Below, piece by piece: positions 32,426-42,589 of a DNA stretch of 64,000 nucleotides; the first letter of the stretch is position 1; the number at the start of each line of letters is the position of its first letter. Below the pieces are notes generated by a model. That model saw only the letters and a program-made list of their open reading frames with translations. It made no database searches and was not told the DNA's origin. Origin of the DNA: Flaveria trinervia (taxonomy: Eukaryota; Streptophyta; Magnoliopsida; Asterales; Asteraceae); NCBI GenBank assembly GCA_025506515.1, contig CM046443.1, positions 94,700,666-94,764,665 on the forward strand, written 5' to 3'. The position numbers and the translations under genes were made by a program.

Positions 32426-33574
32426 TGATCGATGTCGAAGTACCAATCAAATATGATGTTAAATTGTATTTCTATTCACCTTAAACTAGTTAGGGTAAGT
32501 AGGGTTGTCGAACCTCGTGGAATTAGTGGTCGGTGTATTGTAAATTGATTTATAAGAAACGATTAACTAAATTATCAAATTACTTAAACTATTGCTTCTT
32601 AGCTGTAAAAATTGGATTTTGGAATGATTAAGAAATTAACTAAGAAAACAATTGCAAAGGAATAAACTTGATTAAGAAGACAATTATAAGAAAGAGTAAT
32701 CCACTTCGGGGTTAAAGTTTGGTTTTTAGTAATCATTTAGTTCAACTTGGTGGAAAATCCTTAATGGGGATTCTATACGTGTAATGATTAAGTGATAATG
32801 ATAATCAAGACTTAACAGGTCTTAATACACAATACCAATTCAATTAGTAACCAAAACTCTACAACCATACGATTCGCTCAATATCATATGACATTCAAAT
32901 AAAGGTCAACCAATAAAATTGTTTAAATAATCAAAACACAAGTTAACTTATAAAAGGACTTAAAGGGTTCTAAAGTTTAATCCCAACAGAAGTTTAACAC
33001 AAACGAAAACCTAATCACACGAAACCCATTACCCGAAGTAGATCACGAGAAGTTTAGCTGCTCATTATTCTTGAATGATCTTCAAAATCATTGTTGAGTT
33101 GCATCCCGAATGATTGAATGGTGTTAGAACGATGTAGAATAGTGAATCACAGGTCTAGAAACGCCCAAAATTCGTCTCAAATCGTCCTAGATCAAATAGG
33201 GGGCAAGTGGTTCTTGAAACCTAACAAAAACGCGATTTTATAGGTGTTTCCCAGAGGCTCTGGCGTAGGCTACGCCAGCCAGCGTAGCCTACGCTAGAGG
33301 GTATTCTGCTGTTTTTTGGCTGATGCTGGCGTAGCCTACGGTAGCTGTAGTAGGCTACGGTGGAAACGTTTCTGCTGCATTTTGAATCTTCATTTCTTGA
33401 CCCCTCCAACGCCTTGTATCACCATAGAAGCTTCCAACTTGGTTATTTTACCTACAAAATTAATTCAAACTCCTAGTTAACCTATTCAACATGATCAAAT
33501 GCATAAATACGAGTAATCAGACTTAATATTTAACATTTAAACACTTAAAATAGCATTTCAACACACTCACATCA
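32426..33574 (-). repeat. 5' LTR of the nested element
   Basis: 1149 bp, TG..CA borders; GTAGGCTAC-type palindromes at 33262-33360. Contains 48 bases at about 32595-32645 that the other LTR lacks. Confidence 0.88.
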
Positions 33575-33861
33575 CTTCTCAAGGTGAGTTTCTAGAACCC
33601 CTCTTTTACTGATTTTCGACTTGTTTGAGGCTATTATGCATACTAAGTAAACATTTTGAAAGAAATCGTGGGTTTACAGCCTTATGTTCGAATGATGTAT
33701 GTATGTATGTATGTTTTAGAGTTGGCTTATGGGTTAGTGATGATGATTAGCATGCTTAGGTGCCCTTAATATGTTAGATCTGTGTTTGGGTGTGATTAGA
33801 GTGGTAATCGGGTGAGTATGATAACATATAAAATATTTCAAAATGTTCTGATGAACATAAA

Positions 33862-34340
33862 CAGTGGCCCATGCCATGCGCCTAAACAGTGGCCCATGCA
33901 CCCCGCATGTGTGGCCAGACGCCTAAGTGTTGGCCATGCGCCCAAATGTTGGCCATGCGCCCAAGTGTTGGCCATGCGCCCAAGTGTTGGCCATGCGCCT
34001 AAACAGTGGCCCATGCGCCCAAATGTTGGCCATGCACCTAAATAGTGGCCCATGCGCCCAACTGTTGGCCATGCGCCTAAACAGTGGCCCATGCGCCTAA
34101 GTGTTAGCCATGCGCCTAAGTGTTAGCCATGTGCCTAAGTGTTGGCCATGCGTCTAAATAGTGCCCGTGTGCCCAAAGTGATTGAAATGGCTAAGTGTTG
34201 ATGCACCTGAATAATGCCATGCGCCTGCATAGTGGCAAAGCGCCTGAACAGGGCAGAAGCGCCTAAATAGTGCCTATGCGCCGAGACTGCTTTACACTTA
34301 GAATTTTTATGCTCATGCGCCTAGAAGGTCCCATGCGCCC
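33862..34340 (+). repeat. ~20-base array GCCCATGCGCCTAAACAGTG in the gypsy LTR
   Basis: About twenty degenerate units such as GGCCATGCGCCTAAGTGTT. Shorter start of the same array at 38875-38963 in the 3' LTR. In the related solo LTR the corresponding place (55085-55395) holds CATGCGACTGAACAT words instead. Confidence 0.85.
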
Positions 34341-34749
34341 AATTTGGACTTGAGGTTTTCTAAGTGGTTTTAAGGGGTAATATGGGGAGATAGGCCTGGT
34401 TATGATGTGATGGCTTATGTGTGTTATGTATGTATGATGTTGCCTGTATGGTGATGGTGTATGTTATGATTATATGTATGTTCCTTATTATGTATGTATG
34501 TCTTCCCTTGGCTTTGTGTTGAGCGTTAATAAATGTAATGAAAAGTATTATGTAACGTAAAGTGGAAGATAATGAAAAGAGGAACATAATGATAGAATGC
34601 ATGCATTAATAAAAGAGAAAGTATAGAAAGGCTTGCAAGCAATATGTACAGAGGTGCACGACTCTAAAATGCCTTAAGCTCGACCGCGTGAGGTTCGCTA
34701 ATCCTAAAGTGTGCACGCAAGGGTTCCAGTCTTTGTGACTGGCCTTCAA

Positions 34750-34985
34750 TGGTGTTACCCATATCGATGGGGGTGTTGTTACCCATTTCGGTGGGGGTGG
34801 TATTACCCATTTCAATAGGGGTGTTGTTACCCATTTCGGTGGGGGTGGTGTTACCCATTTCGATGGGGGTGTTGTTACCCATTTCGGTGGGGGTGTTGTT
34901 ACCCATTTCGGTGGGGGTGTTGTTACCCATTTCGGTGGGGGTGTTGTTACCCATTTCGATGGAGGTGTTGTTACCCATAATGTTG
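34750..34985 (+). repeat. 24-base tandem array in the gypsy LTR, about ten copies
   Basis: Unit GTTGTTACCCATTTCGGTGG plus GGGT, period 24, mostly identical copies; because 24 is divisible by three it leaves a repetitive open frame on the minus strand (MGNNTPTE repeated) that I do not regard as a gene. Confidence 0.9.
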
Positions 34986-35894
34986 GAGGTGAAATATATG
35001 ATGGTTACCCGAGTTACGTATAACTTCGGGGGTGTGGCATAAAGCCAAGCATAGGTTTGAGGTGAGCGACTTTGAGTTGCAATAGACTCGGATAGAGTTC
35101 AATCCCTGTGATTGACTCATATGGGATCTTTGTCGCGTATCCCGGTTTTGTGTAAGTCTTCAGACGTGAGTCGGGGGTATGTGTACAGGCCCCAACACAG
35201 CACCAGCTTTCGAGCATGAGTCGAGGATATTGCATGAGACAAGATTCGAGTAATGAAGAGTAATGAACGAAAGATAATGTATGAAAGAACGAAGTATGAA
35301 ATGAACGTTAATGAATTATCGTAATAACGTACTGAACAGGATCCTTGTCATTCGACCTCAGTAATCGTGGCTGAGTGCCACGAAGAGGGTAAAGTCTGAC
35401 CGGATCTAGAAAGAGAAGTGAACGATAATGTAATACGTTAAATGAACGAAGTTAACGAACGTAATGACGAAGATAATAATGATATTATCTGTATGTACGT
35501 ATGATGCATGATCACGAACGATTGTAAAATATAGTATGATTTGAAATAAAGTAAAGGACGGTTTTAACGAAAGTAAAGTATTTTATTATAAAAACTAGAA
35601 CTCACTCAGCGTCGCTGACTTTTGTATGCATGGTAGTTGGCAGGTATATGTTGATGTTGAGGAGTTGCAGGCATGGATGCATAAGCTACTGGGAGCATTT
35701 TGAGGCTGGCATCCGTATTTTGACATGTCTTTGTATTTTGAGATGAAAACAAATGTTGTAAATGAATGAAATGACATGTTTTTAGTTATTAATGAAAGTT
35801 TTAAATTCCGCTGCATAATAAGTGTACGTTTTATAATGTTTTAAGTGCAATGAATGACCAACTATGAGGTGCCCGGGAACGGGGCCTTACAAGT

Positions 35895-35906
35895 TGGTAT
35901 CAGAGC
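35895..35906 (+). other. Primer binding site of the gypsy element
   Basis: TGGTATCAGAGC, exact initiator-Met tRNA complement, three bases after the LTR end GGCCTTACA. Confidence 0.9.
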
Positions 35907-36265
35907 CAAAGTTTAAGTGAATTGGGTAAATATTTTGAAAACCTAATCTTAAACTGAGAATGGGACTAAAAGGAAAAGGGATGCCAGTCCTAGTAGCTAC
36001 GTGCCTACAGGTAAAGGTTTTATGTAAACGTTTACAGTAAGTTAACGTTAACCGGCATTATGTGCGCATGCTATGTGGCTTGTGTGCTATTGTGTAGATT
36101 TAGATACTGATGTAGTCGGGATAGGAAATGCTTGGGGTATGAAGAGTAAAGTAAGTGGCTACTCACAACTGGCCACTGTAATTAGGGACTTACTATACTT
36201 GACATAAACTGAGTTATTACCTTGAATGACCGCGTTAGTGTTTGAATCTTATAGTGTGATAGAAG

Positions 36266-37225
36266 ATGGTTGGCGGTAGATCTTCGAAAGCTTCACGAGG
36301 TGGAGGTGGCGGTGGACGTGGTGACGAACCACGGGTCACAAGAGGAAGGTCTAGGGCTGAAAGAGTAGTTCATGAAGAACCCGAGACCCCTCATCAGGAG
36401 GGCGGTGATGAGAATGCTAATTAGAAGGCCTCGATGAGAGAGGCAGTCATGGAGGAGATGCATCAGGTCATACAGACGATCCTACCGTCTATGGTGACCG
36501 AAGTTTTAAAGGCTATTAGAGATGGGGAGAGACAGGAAAGGGGTAGACCTTCGGGCGAAAGGAGACGACCCGAGACTGAAATGGTTTTCTTCGATGATGA
36601 AGAGGAAGAAGATGAAGAGCCTGCGCTGGAGGCGGCACGAGGCTGTAACTATGGGGTGTTTCAACGATGCAAGCCCCTAACTTTTGATGGAAACGGCACT
36701 GCTTCTACTGCTCACCGATGGGTGAGAGAGATAGAAGCAGTATTGAATATCAGCGAGTGTCGGGAGGATCAGAAAGTAAAGTTTGCTGCCCATTTTTTTG
36801 TGGACTCAGCCTTGTGTTGGTGGGACAATATTGTCCAGGTTGTGGGAAGTAGGGTTATCGGAAGGATGAGATGGCCGGAGTTGAAGAGGCTGATGATTGA
36901 GGAGTCCTATCCTCATCGTGAGATGGACAAGGTTGAAAGAGAGTTCTTGCAGCTGGATGCGGGAACGATGACACATCAGCAATATACCGCTAAATTCAAC
37001 GAGATGGCATGTCTGGTGCCGGGTCAGGTGACACCTCTTTCACGAAAGATCAAGAGGTACATTCAGGGCTTGCCGGTGGACATCCGTAGGCACATGTTCG
37101 CTGCCCGACCAAGCACGTTTAGGTCGGCGGTTGATTTGGCGGGGAGATTGTATGATGAAAGATCTGTGATGGTGACTGAAAGTAGCAAGAAAGTAGAAGG
37201 TGATCAAGAATGGGATGGGAAGTGA
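36266..37225 (+). pseudogene. gag: gypsy gag with one in-frame TAG
   Basis: ATG at 36266 (MVGGRSSKASRGG); TAG at 36422-36424 interrupts it, and the same frame continues from 36425 to TGA 37223-37225. The retrotransposon gag domain is clear: FDGNGTASTAHRWVREIEAVL, FAAHFFVDSALCWWDN, FLQLDAGTMTHQQYTAKFNEM, RKIKRYIQGLPVDIR. It lies 375 bases after the primer site. Product would be the capsid; two premature stops make it inactive. Confidence 0.85.
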
Positions 37226-37660
37226 TTGGGACGTGGCGGAGCCACTCCAGGTGGCAAAGGTGCACGAGTGGATGATCAGCGTGTGGTCATAACTAGTGCG
37301 GGGTCGAAAAGGTGTGACAAGTGTGGACACAGGCACCCCGGGGAATATAGATTAGGGGCAATGTATGTTTCCATTATGGGAGGACCGGACATGTGGCGAA
37401 GAACTACGGTATGCGAAGGTGTTATTCATGTGGTGAGGAAGGTCACATGAGCAGGGATTGCAAGAAGCCAAGGGCGGAAGGTTCGGGAGTGAAGAAGATC
37501 GGAGGAAGCTAGGATGGACCCTGATGTTGTGTCAAGTACGTTTCTAGTAAACCAAACTTTAGCCTCAGTGTTATTTGATTCTGCTGCTAGTAAAAAGTTT
37601 TATCTATGCTGCTTACTGTGCTAAGTTGCTTGTTAGTGGTAAGAATATAGATACGCCCTT
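37226..37660 (+). pseudogene. pol: gypsy nucleocapsid and protease remnant
   Basis: Same frame as gag after the TGA: CDKCGHRHPGEYRL starts the zinc-knuckle block, then frame changes (second knuckle CYSCGEEGHMSRDCKK readable at ~37425-37470). Protease: FLVNQTLASVLFDSAASKKF at ~37530-37590, with the DSGA glycine changed to Ala. Coding similarity stops at about 37640. Confidence 0.7.
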
Positions 37661-38262
37661 TGATGTAGAATCACCATTAGTAAGTCTACCAGGTTACCTA
37701 ATGCCCTAGAGGACTGCGCGCTAGAATTGAGAGAGAGCGCATGTTCCGCTAGACTGTTCAAGATAGGCGTAGGTGGATAGATGTACATCTCCGGGGTGAT
37801 TTGATCAGTAATCTACGACTTGAACCCCAAGTGTTGCAAGAAGATGGATTGATCAACCGTGCACAACCAGAGTTCAGTGACGACCTACGACAATGAATTA
37901 TGAGGAAGGCTTCGACCGGTTGTTGCTCAGGTAGGAGAAATGACACATTGACTGGAGCTACCCGATGCGTTAAGTGGAATTCATCTGATGTTCCATGCTT
38001 CTCGTCTAAGAAAGAGCTCAACCGATAAGGATATGATCATGCTACTAGAGAACACTAAGATGGACAAAGCATTCAACCACGAGAAGCAACTAGTGGCCAT
38101 TACTAATAAGAAGAAGAGAATAGGCTAAGAAGGATGATGGTTTCACTTTTGCAGGTGCAGTGAAGCCTAAAAGGATCTAAGTTTAAGTGCAAGATCAAAG
38201 AAGAAGTGAGACAGTGTTACCCATAACTATTCGAGAAGCGACAGGTTTCGGGGATGAAACCT
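37661..38262 (+). pseudogene. pol: gypsy integrase C-terminal / chromodomain-region remnant
   Basis: After the internal deletion: RLRIERERMFR..VQDRRRW at ~37710-37770 (integrase C-terminus), and ENTKMDKAFNHEKQLVAI with TGFGDETSLRG at 38050-38270 (end of polyprotein before the polypurine tract). No RT or RNase H between protease and these pieces. Confidence 0.55.
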
Positions 38263-38278
38263 CTTTAAGGGGGTAGAC
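38263..38278 (+). other. Polypurine tract of the gypsy element
   Basis: TTTAAGGGGGTAGAC one base before the 3' LTR start TGTAACACCCC. Confidence 0.75.
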
Positions 38279-38279
38279 T

Positions 38280-38963
38280 TGTAACACCCCGAATTTCTAT
38301 TTAAACGAAAGGAAAAGAAAAGTAAATAGAAAGAATAGAAATTTTGCACAAGTGGAGGGGGATAAAGTGTACGAAGTATAAAACCTTATTATTTTAAGGA
38401 TTTAAGGGGCATGGTCGCCCATATCAAAAGCAGAAAGTTGCTTTTGATCTCAGAGGAAAAAAGAAAAGAGAGAGAGCCCCGGTTCTAGAGAGAGAAAGAG
38501 AAAGAAGCAGCTTCAAAGTGTTTGTTTTCGGGGTTCAAGAGCTGAATCGAAGGTGGGTCTCGAACTTGAAGTGTGTTGCTCAAAGGCTGCTCAAGGTGAG
38601 TTTCTAGAACCCCTCTTTTACTGATTATCAACTTGTTTGGGGCTATTATGCATTCTAAGTAAATATTTTGAAAGAAACCGTGGGTTTACAGCCTTATGTT
38701 CGAATGATGTATATATGTATGTATGTTTTAGAGTTGGCTTAAGGGTTAGAGATGATGATTAGCATGCTTAGGTGCCCTTAATATGTTAGATTTGTGTTTG
38801 GGTATGATTAGAGTGGTAATCAGGTGAATATGATAACATATAAAATATTTCAGAATGTTCTGATGAACATAAACAGTGGCCCATGCGCCTAAGTGTTGGC
38901 CATACGCCTAAACAGTGGCCCATGCGCCCAGCATGCGTGGCCACACGCCTAAGTGTTGGCCAT
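38280..38963 (+). repeat. 3' LTR of the gypsy element, truncated
   Basis: Matches 26596-26908 and 33580-33930 of the 5' LTR, including the intact pre-insertion version of the nested-element site (GGCTGCTCAAGG at ~38587). It stops inside the GCCCATGCGCC array at CCAT (38960-38963), where segment A' begins. Confidence 0.88.
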
Positions 38964-40288
38964 AATGTTCAAGTCACCACACTCATGAACACCCTCATTT
39001 ACGGCAACTCATTTAAGGGGTAGGGTGGTTTTCCATGACTTGTTCGTGGCAACCTTGTGCCACCTCACCTCTCCTATGCTACCCCTAGCTGCATCTCATG
39101 TTTTCAGACTTTATACCATATCCCTCCGATACACACATTATGCATACGCACACTATGGATCATTTTAGAACTACAAAATTTGATCGAAGTATTGAAAATC
39201 ATTATATTATTTGATCAAGGGGTCAAATCACTAATGGCATATTAGTAAGTGTTAATAACAAGCATTGAAGAGATGATATTACAAGTTATGTTATCTCTAA
39301 TCTATTTTCTCTCCACGCTAATTTCCTTTAATTTGTTGTTTTTTAAACTACAAGTAGGGTATTGTATTATTGAGAATGGAGACATCGGATCCCATATATG
39401 TTGTTGATCCTAACTCATGAATTCATTTGGTTACATACTTTCGAAAACTTGAACCATTTGTGCGAGAAGAGAGCCATTTGAAAGAAATTAAAAATGTTCC
39501 TGATGGAAGTGCTCATGGGTAGCTAAAGCGTCTACATTTTGATTCCCTTCCCTGTAGATATGAGAGATGGACATGGTGTCCACGAGCTAAAATGGTTAAG
39601 GCAAAATAAGTTTAAACCATTATTAGATTCATTAACCCCTCTAAATTCGTAACACCCCAATTCCGAGAGTCTGACATGTCACTATTACAGATATCAAATC
39701 AAAAACCAAATCCATGATATTAAATAGTCAGTCAGAAATACTAAATTCAAACAAATCAAATAATTTGAAAGAACTTAATTAAGGTGTTTATTACATCAAT
39801 CAAAGCAAAAGATAATCTTGATTTTCAATTCACTCTTCACTGATTTCATGGATTACCCTAATTACCTACAAAAAAATAAGAAAACACCACAAAAGAAAAT
39901 ACGGCTGAGCCAAAAGTTGCTTAGTGATGGAAAGAACAATAGTAATGACTTTAAGCATATAATACTGATATCTTATACTAAACTAATCATATGATACAGA
40001 AATTGAAATCTGATTATAAGCATATAATATTGATACTGAACTGAACATGTAATACTGAAACTGAACTGATCTACATGACGAGTATATATGAATAAAATAA
40101 GTTGTGTAACATAAGAAGTACCCAGAACAGAAACTGAACTGATAAACACATAGCTACCTAGACTATGCACCAATGAGATGGTGTGTGGGGCGTATACACG
40201 TGATTCCATCCCCCAGAACTAAACTGATCTGAATTGAACTAGGATCGATCCATCCGCCTCCCAAATAAATATGGCCAAAGTACTACCT
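38960..40288. repeat. Segment A': second copy of 25280-26595, continuing into the empty insertion site
   Basis: Collinear with segment A. At its right end ...GTACTACCT continues AAGTACTAACG with no LTR, so this copy shows the locus before the gypsy insertion. Left edge shares CCAT with both parents of the junction. Confidence 0.85.
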
Positions 40289-42446
40289 AAGTACTAACGT
40301 GTTAACAGAGACGTCATGAGCTTTTTATAAACACCATCACGAAAAGTGTCATGCCATTGACGCCACAATGACATGTCAGACATGCTCGGGTAACAGAGTA
40401 CAAATCAACGGGTAGTATAACTACATAGCACATAACATATCAATAAACTTTAACTTATTACTTCCATGAACATGCAATAATGAGCACAAATTAATTAAAA
40501 AGATTATCTATTGCATGCTACAAGTCTCAAAACAAGTCAGAACAGAACTAGATAAATAACAATAGACAACTAGTCAACGTTCAAAGGTCAGGCGGGTCAT
40601 ATCAACGGAAGTAATGATGAAATATAACAATAAAAGTAACATGAATCGGTACTTGAAAGTAATGGAAAACATGATTTATACTATGATTAAAAAAACCAAG
40701 AATCCGTACCTTAGCTTAACACGCAAAGCAACAAACCACGCCGTCCTTAATTAGTATGCGAACCTACAGTTTATTTGTGTTTTAGAATTATAGTTACTGA
40801 ACTTACATGGCTTGAGCGGTTTGTTGGCTTATCGGTTTTCCGACAACATGACTCGTGGGTTATTTATTTAGTCATTAGACTCATTAATTAACTACCAACT
40901 TTATTATTTATCATGTTTGGTTAAAACTTTAATCTTTTTTTTTAAACCACGTAGGCTATAACCAACATATTTGAATATTTAGTTCATCCATTTATAAGTG
41001 TTATCTTCCTATGCACGGCCATAGAAGTTTATTGTTTAATAAAACTCAGTTTATGAGGCTAATACTTATCTAACCATATTCTTACTAATTAGGTTAAAAA
41101 TTAGTGAATTTAAGCTGCATAAATACTTATATAATATAAAAAGTCTCATGGATATTTATATCTAATTATTAAGTAAGCAAATCAACTCCCAATGCAGATT
41201 ATTGTAAGTGCGTTATGTGAGTACGTAAAGTTGAAGACATTTATCTTTGGCCACCTTGAAGAAACCAATATAATAGAAAGAATAGACAAGGCAGAGCTAG
41301 TGTATGCGTATAACAACATACAAAACAGGTACAAATGATATGAATGCAAGCCAAACACACTTGAATATGTCGCCGGAACAAAGTAATACCCGATTGCGTA
41401 TTCGGACATTTAAGGTTATACGAGAGTAGAGGGTTGATGTATTTACCTGAATTGAACCACGACTCGAACGGATACGAAGGGTTGTACTGCTTGGTCGATA
41501 ACCGAACCAAAAAGAAACGAAACGGAACAATGTTGGTTCCCAGATGTTTTTCCGCAACAATGGCGGTAGATGGAAACGAACACTCAGAGCCAAAATCTAA
41601 ACAACCATGGTAGAGTTGTATTCAAGCAATCATGACTGAATCCATAAGAGAGGTATACATTCACTATTAATTTAAACATATGGTTCAACCATCACCTCGT
41701 TCCACGGATCAGAGCTTTCACTAAGAACGTAAATTACAAAGACTTCTTGATTGCGAACACGGCTCTATCAAGAGCGATGTCACCACCTTTTGGTTGCTAC
41801 AACGTGATTAAGCTAGAAGGCGAGGAGAAAAGATCGTCGTCTCCGGCAGCGGCTCAACTAGAGGGGAAGGTCGATAATTGCACAGAGGGTTTTGACATAT
41901 ATATATTTCTATTCATTCTCTTGGGATTGGAGAGTATATAAATAATTGAAAGAAAACGTGTTTGAAAGGGAGAGCCCACATCGTTGCGTTCATCTTGGAA
42001 GATTGTTTGCGGGGATAGAGTATATTTGAAAACCACCTGATTCGATCTAAAGAAGTGATGACATTCAGGTCAAAGGTGTTCGTGGGTCGGGTCGTTCGAA
42101 GAGAACACTGGTCACGTTTATTTTGGTCGTTTCAGTTTTGTTTCCAAAAGTTCAATTATTTAACCTTTGTTTCCTATTTTTTTTCCCTTTCCACTTTACA
42201 GGCTCTAATTTTTGCCATAATTGCTCTTTTATTATGCTTAGGTGTGTATGGGTATGAGATAGACTATTTGAGCAAAATTGATAAAGCTTCTCATTGTTTT
42301 GAGTTTTAACTACCATCGCCTCAAAGCGTCTCACGCATTTTGAAAACAACTAATACATGTATGTCATCCCCGCCCTTACATCCATATCCTAGAGTGAATA
42401 ATTCAGACTCAAGACATAAACTGACACAAACTCGACAAATATCAAA
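40289..42446. other. Intergenic, pre-insertion flank and SPX-MFS 3' side
   Basis: No protein-like frame recognised. 40300-41600 looks like old repeat sequence; 41700-42060 is slightly GC-richer with no homology I can name. 42310-42446 probably holds the 3' untranslated region of the minus-strand transporter gene. Confidence 0.4.
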
Positions 42447-42589
42447 TTAGTATTGAGAATTGTAGGTCAAACATGTGGCAATAATGGATAATATGCAAAT
42501 CGAAAGTGATGGTAGTAAAGTAGAATTCAAGAGTCTACTCTCACCACCATACCCTCCTAATGTTATAGTAGCATCTGCGATCACTCTAG

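Larger units (their letters stand above)
26909..33574 (-). mobile_element. Nested gypsy-type element with gag-protease only (6.67 kb)
   Basis: Two LTRs (26909-28010, 1102 bp; 32426-33574, 1149 bp) in direct orientation, nearly identical apart from a ~48-base block missing on the left. Host LTR is duplicated at the edges as CTACT (26904-26908) and CTTCT (33575-33579), a 5-base target duplication with one change. On the minus strand: primer site TGGCGCCGCTGCTGGGGA (32403-32420), gag-protease (29455-32249), then 1.4 kb without any reverse transcriptase, RNase H or integrase, then the polypurine tract (28013-28023). Primer site (tRNA-Asp type) and gag resemble Athila/Tat elements. It is a non-autonomous derivative that inserted after the outer element, since the 3' LTR of that element has the empty site. 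Confidence 0.9.
26596..35891 (+). repeat. 5' LTR of the gypsy element, split by a nested element
   Basis: LTR parts 26596-26908 and 33580-35891. The part before the split matches the 3' LTR at 38280-38593. It contains a ~20-base GCCCATGCGCCTAAACAGTG array (33862-34340) and a 24-base array (34750-34985). A homologous LTR stands alone at 53690-55955. Confidence 0.88.
26596..38963 (+). mobile_element. Ty3/gypsy element, Tekay-like, internally deleted, with truncated 3' LTR
   Basis: 5' LTR 26596-35891 (about 2.6 kb once the nested element 26909-33574 is set aside), starting TGTAACACCC and ending GGCCTTACA; exact initiator-Met primer site at 35895-35906; gag 36266-37225; damaged zinc knuckle and protease to ~37640; then a jump to integrase C-terminal remnants up to ~38230; purine run TTTAAGGGGGTAGAC; 3' LTR from 38280, truncated at 38960-38963 by the junction with segment A'. 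Reverse transcriptase, RNase H and most of integrase are missing. Lineage is inferred from LTR ends, primer site and gag type. Confidence 0.85.

Noticed and set aside
33694..33716. TGTATGTATGTATG repeat
   Set aside because: Ordinary LTR microsatellite, also present shorter at 38706-38725.
34664..34978. Minus-strand protein with repeated MGNNTPTE
   Set aside because: Product of a 24-base LTR minisatellite with no upstream or downstream coding signal.
41182..41593. Minus-strand frames of 75-98 residues
   Set aside because: Overlapping frames in an AT-rich repeat flank, with no domain, splice context or composition of a real exon.
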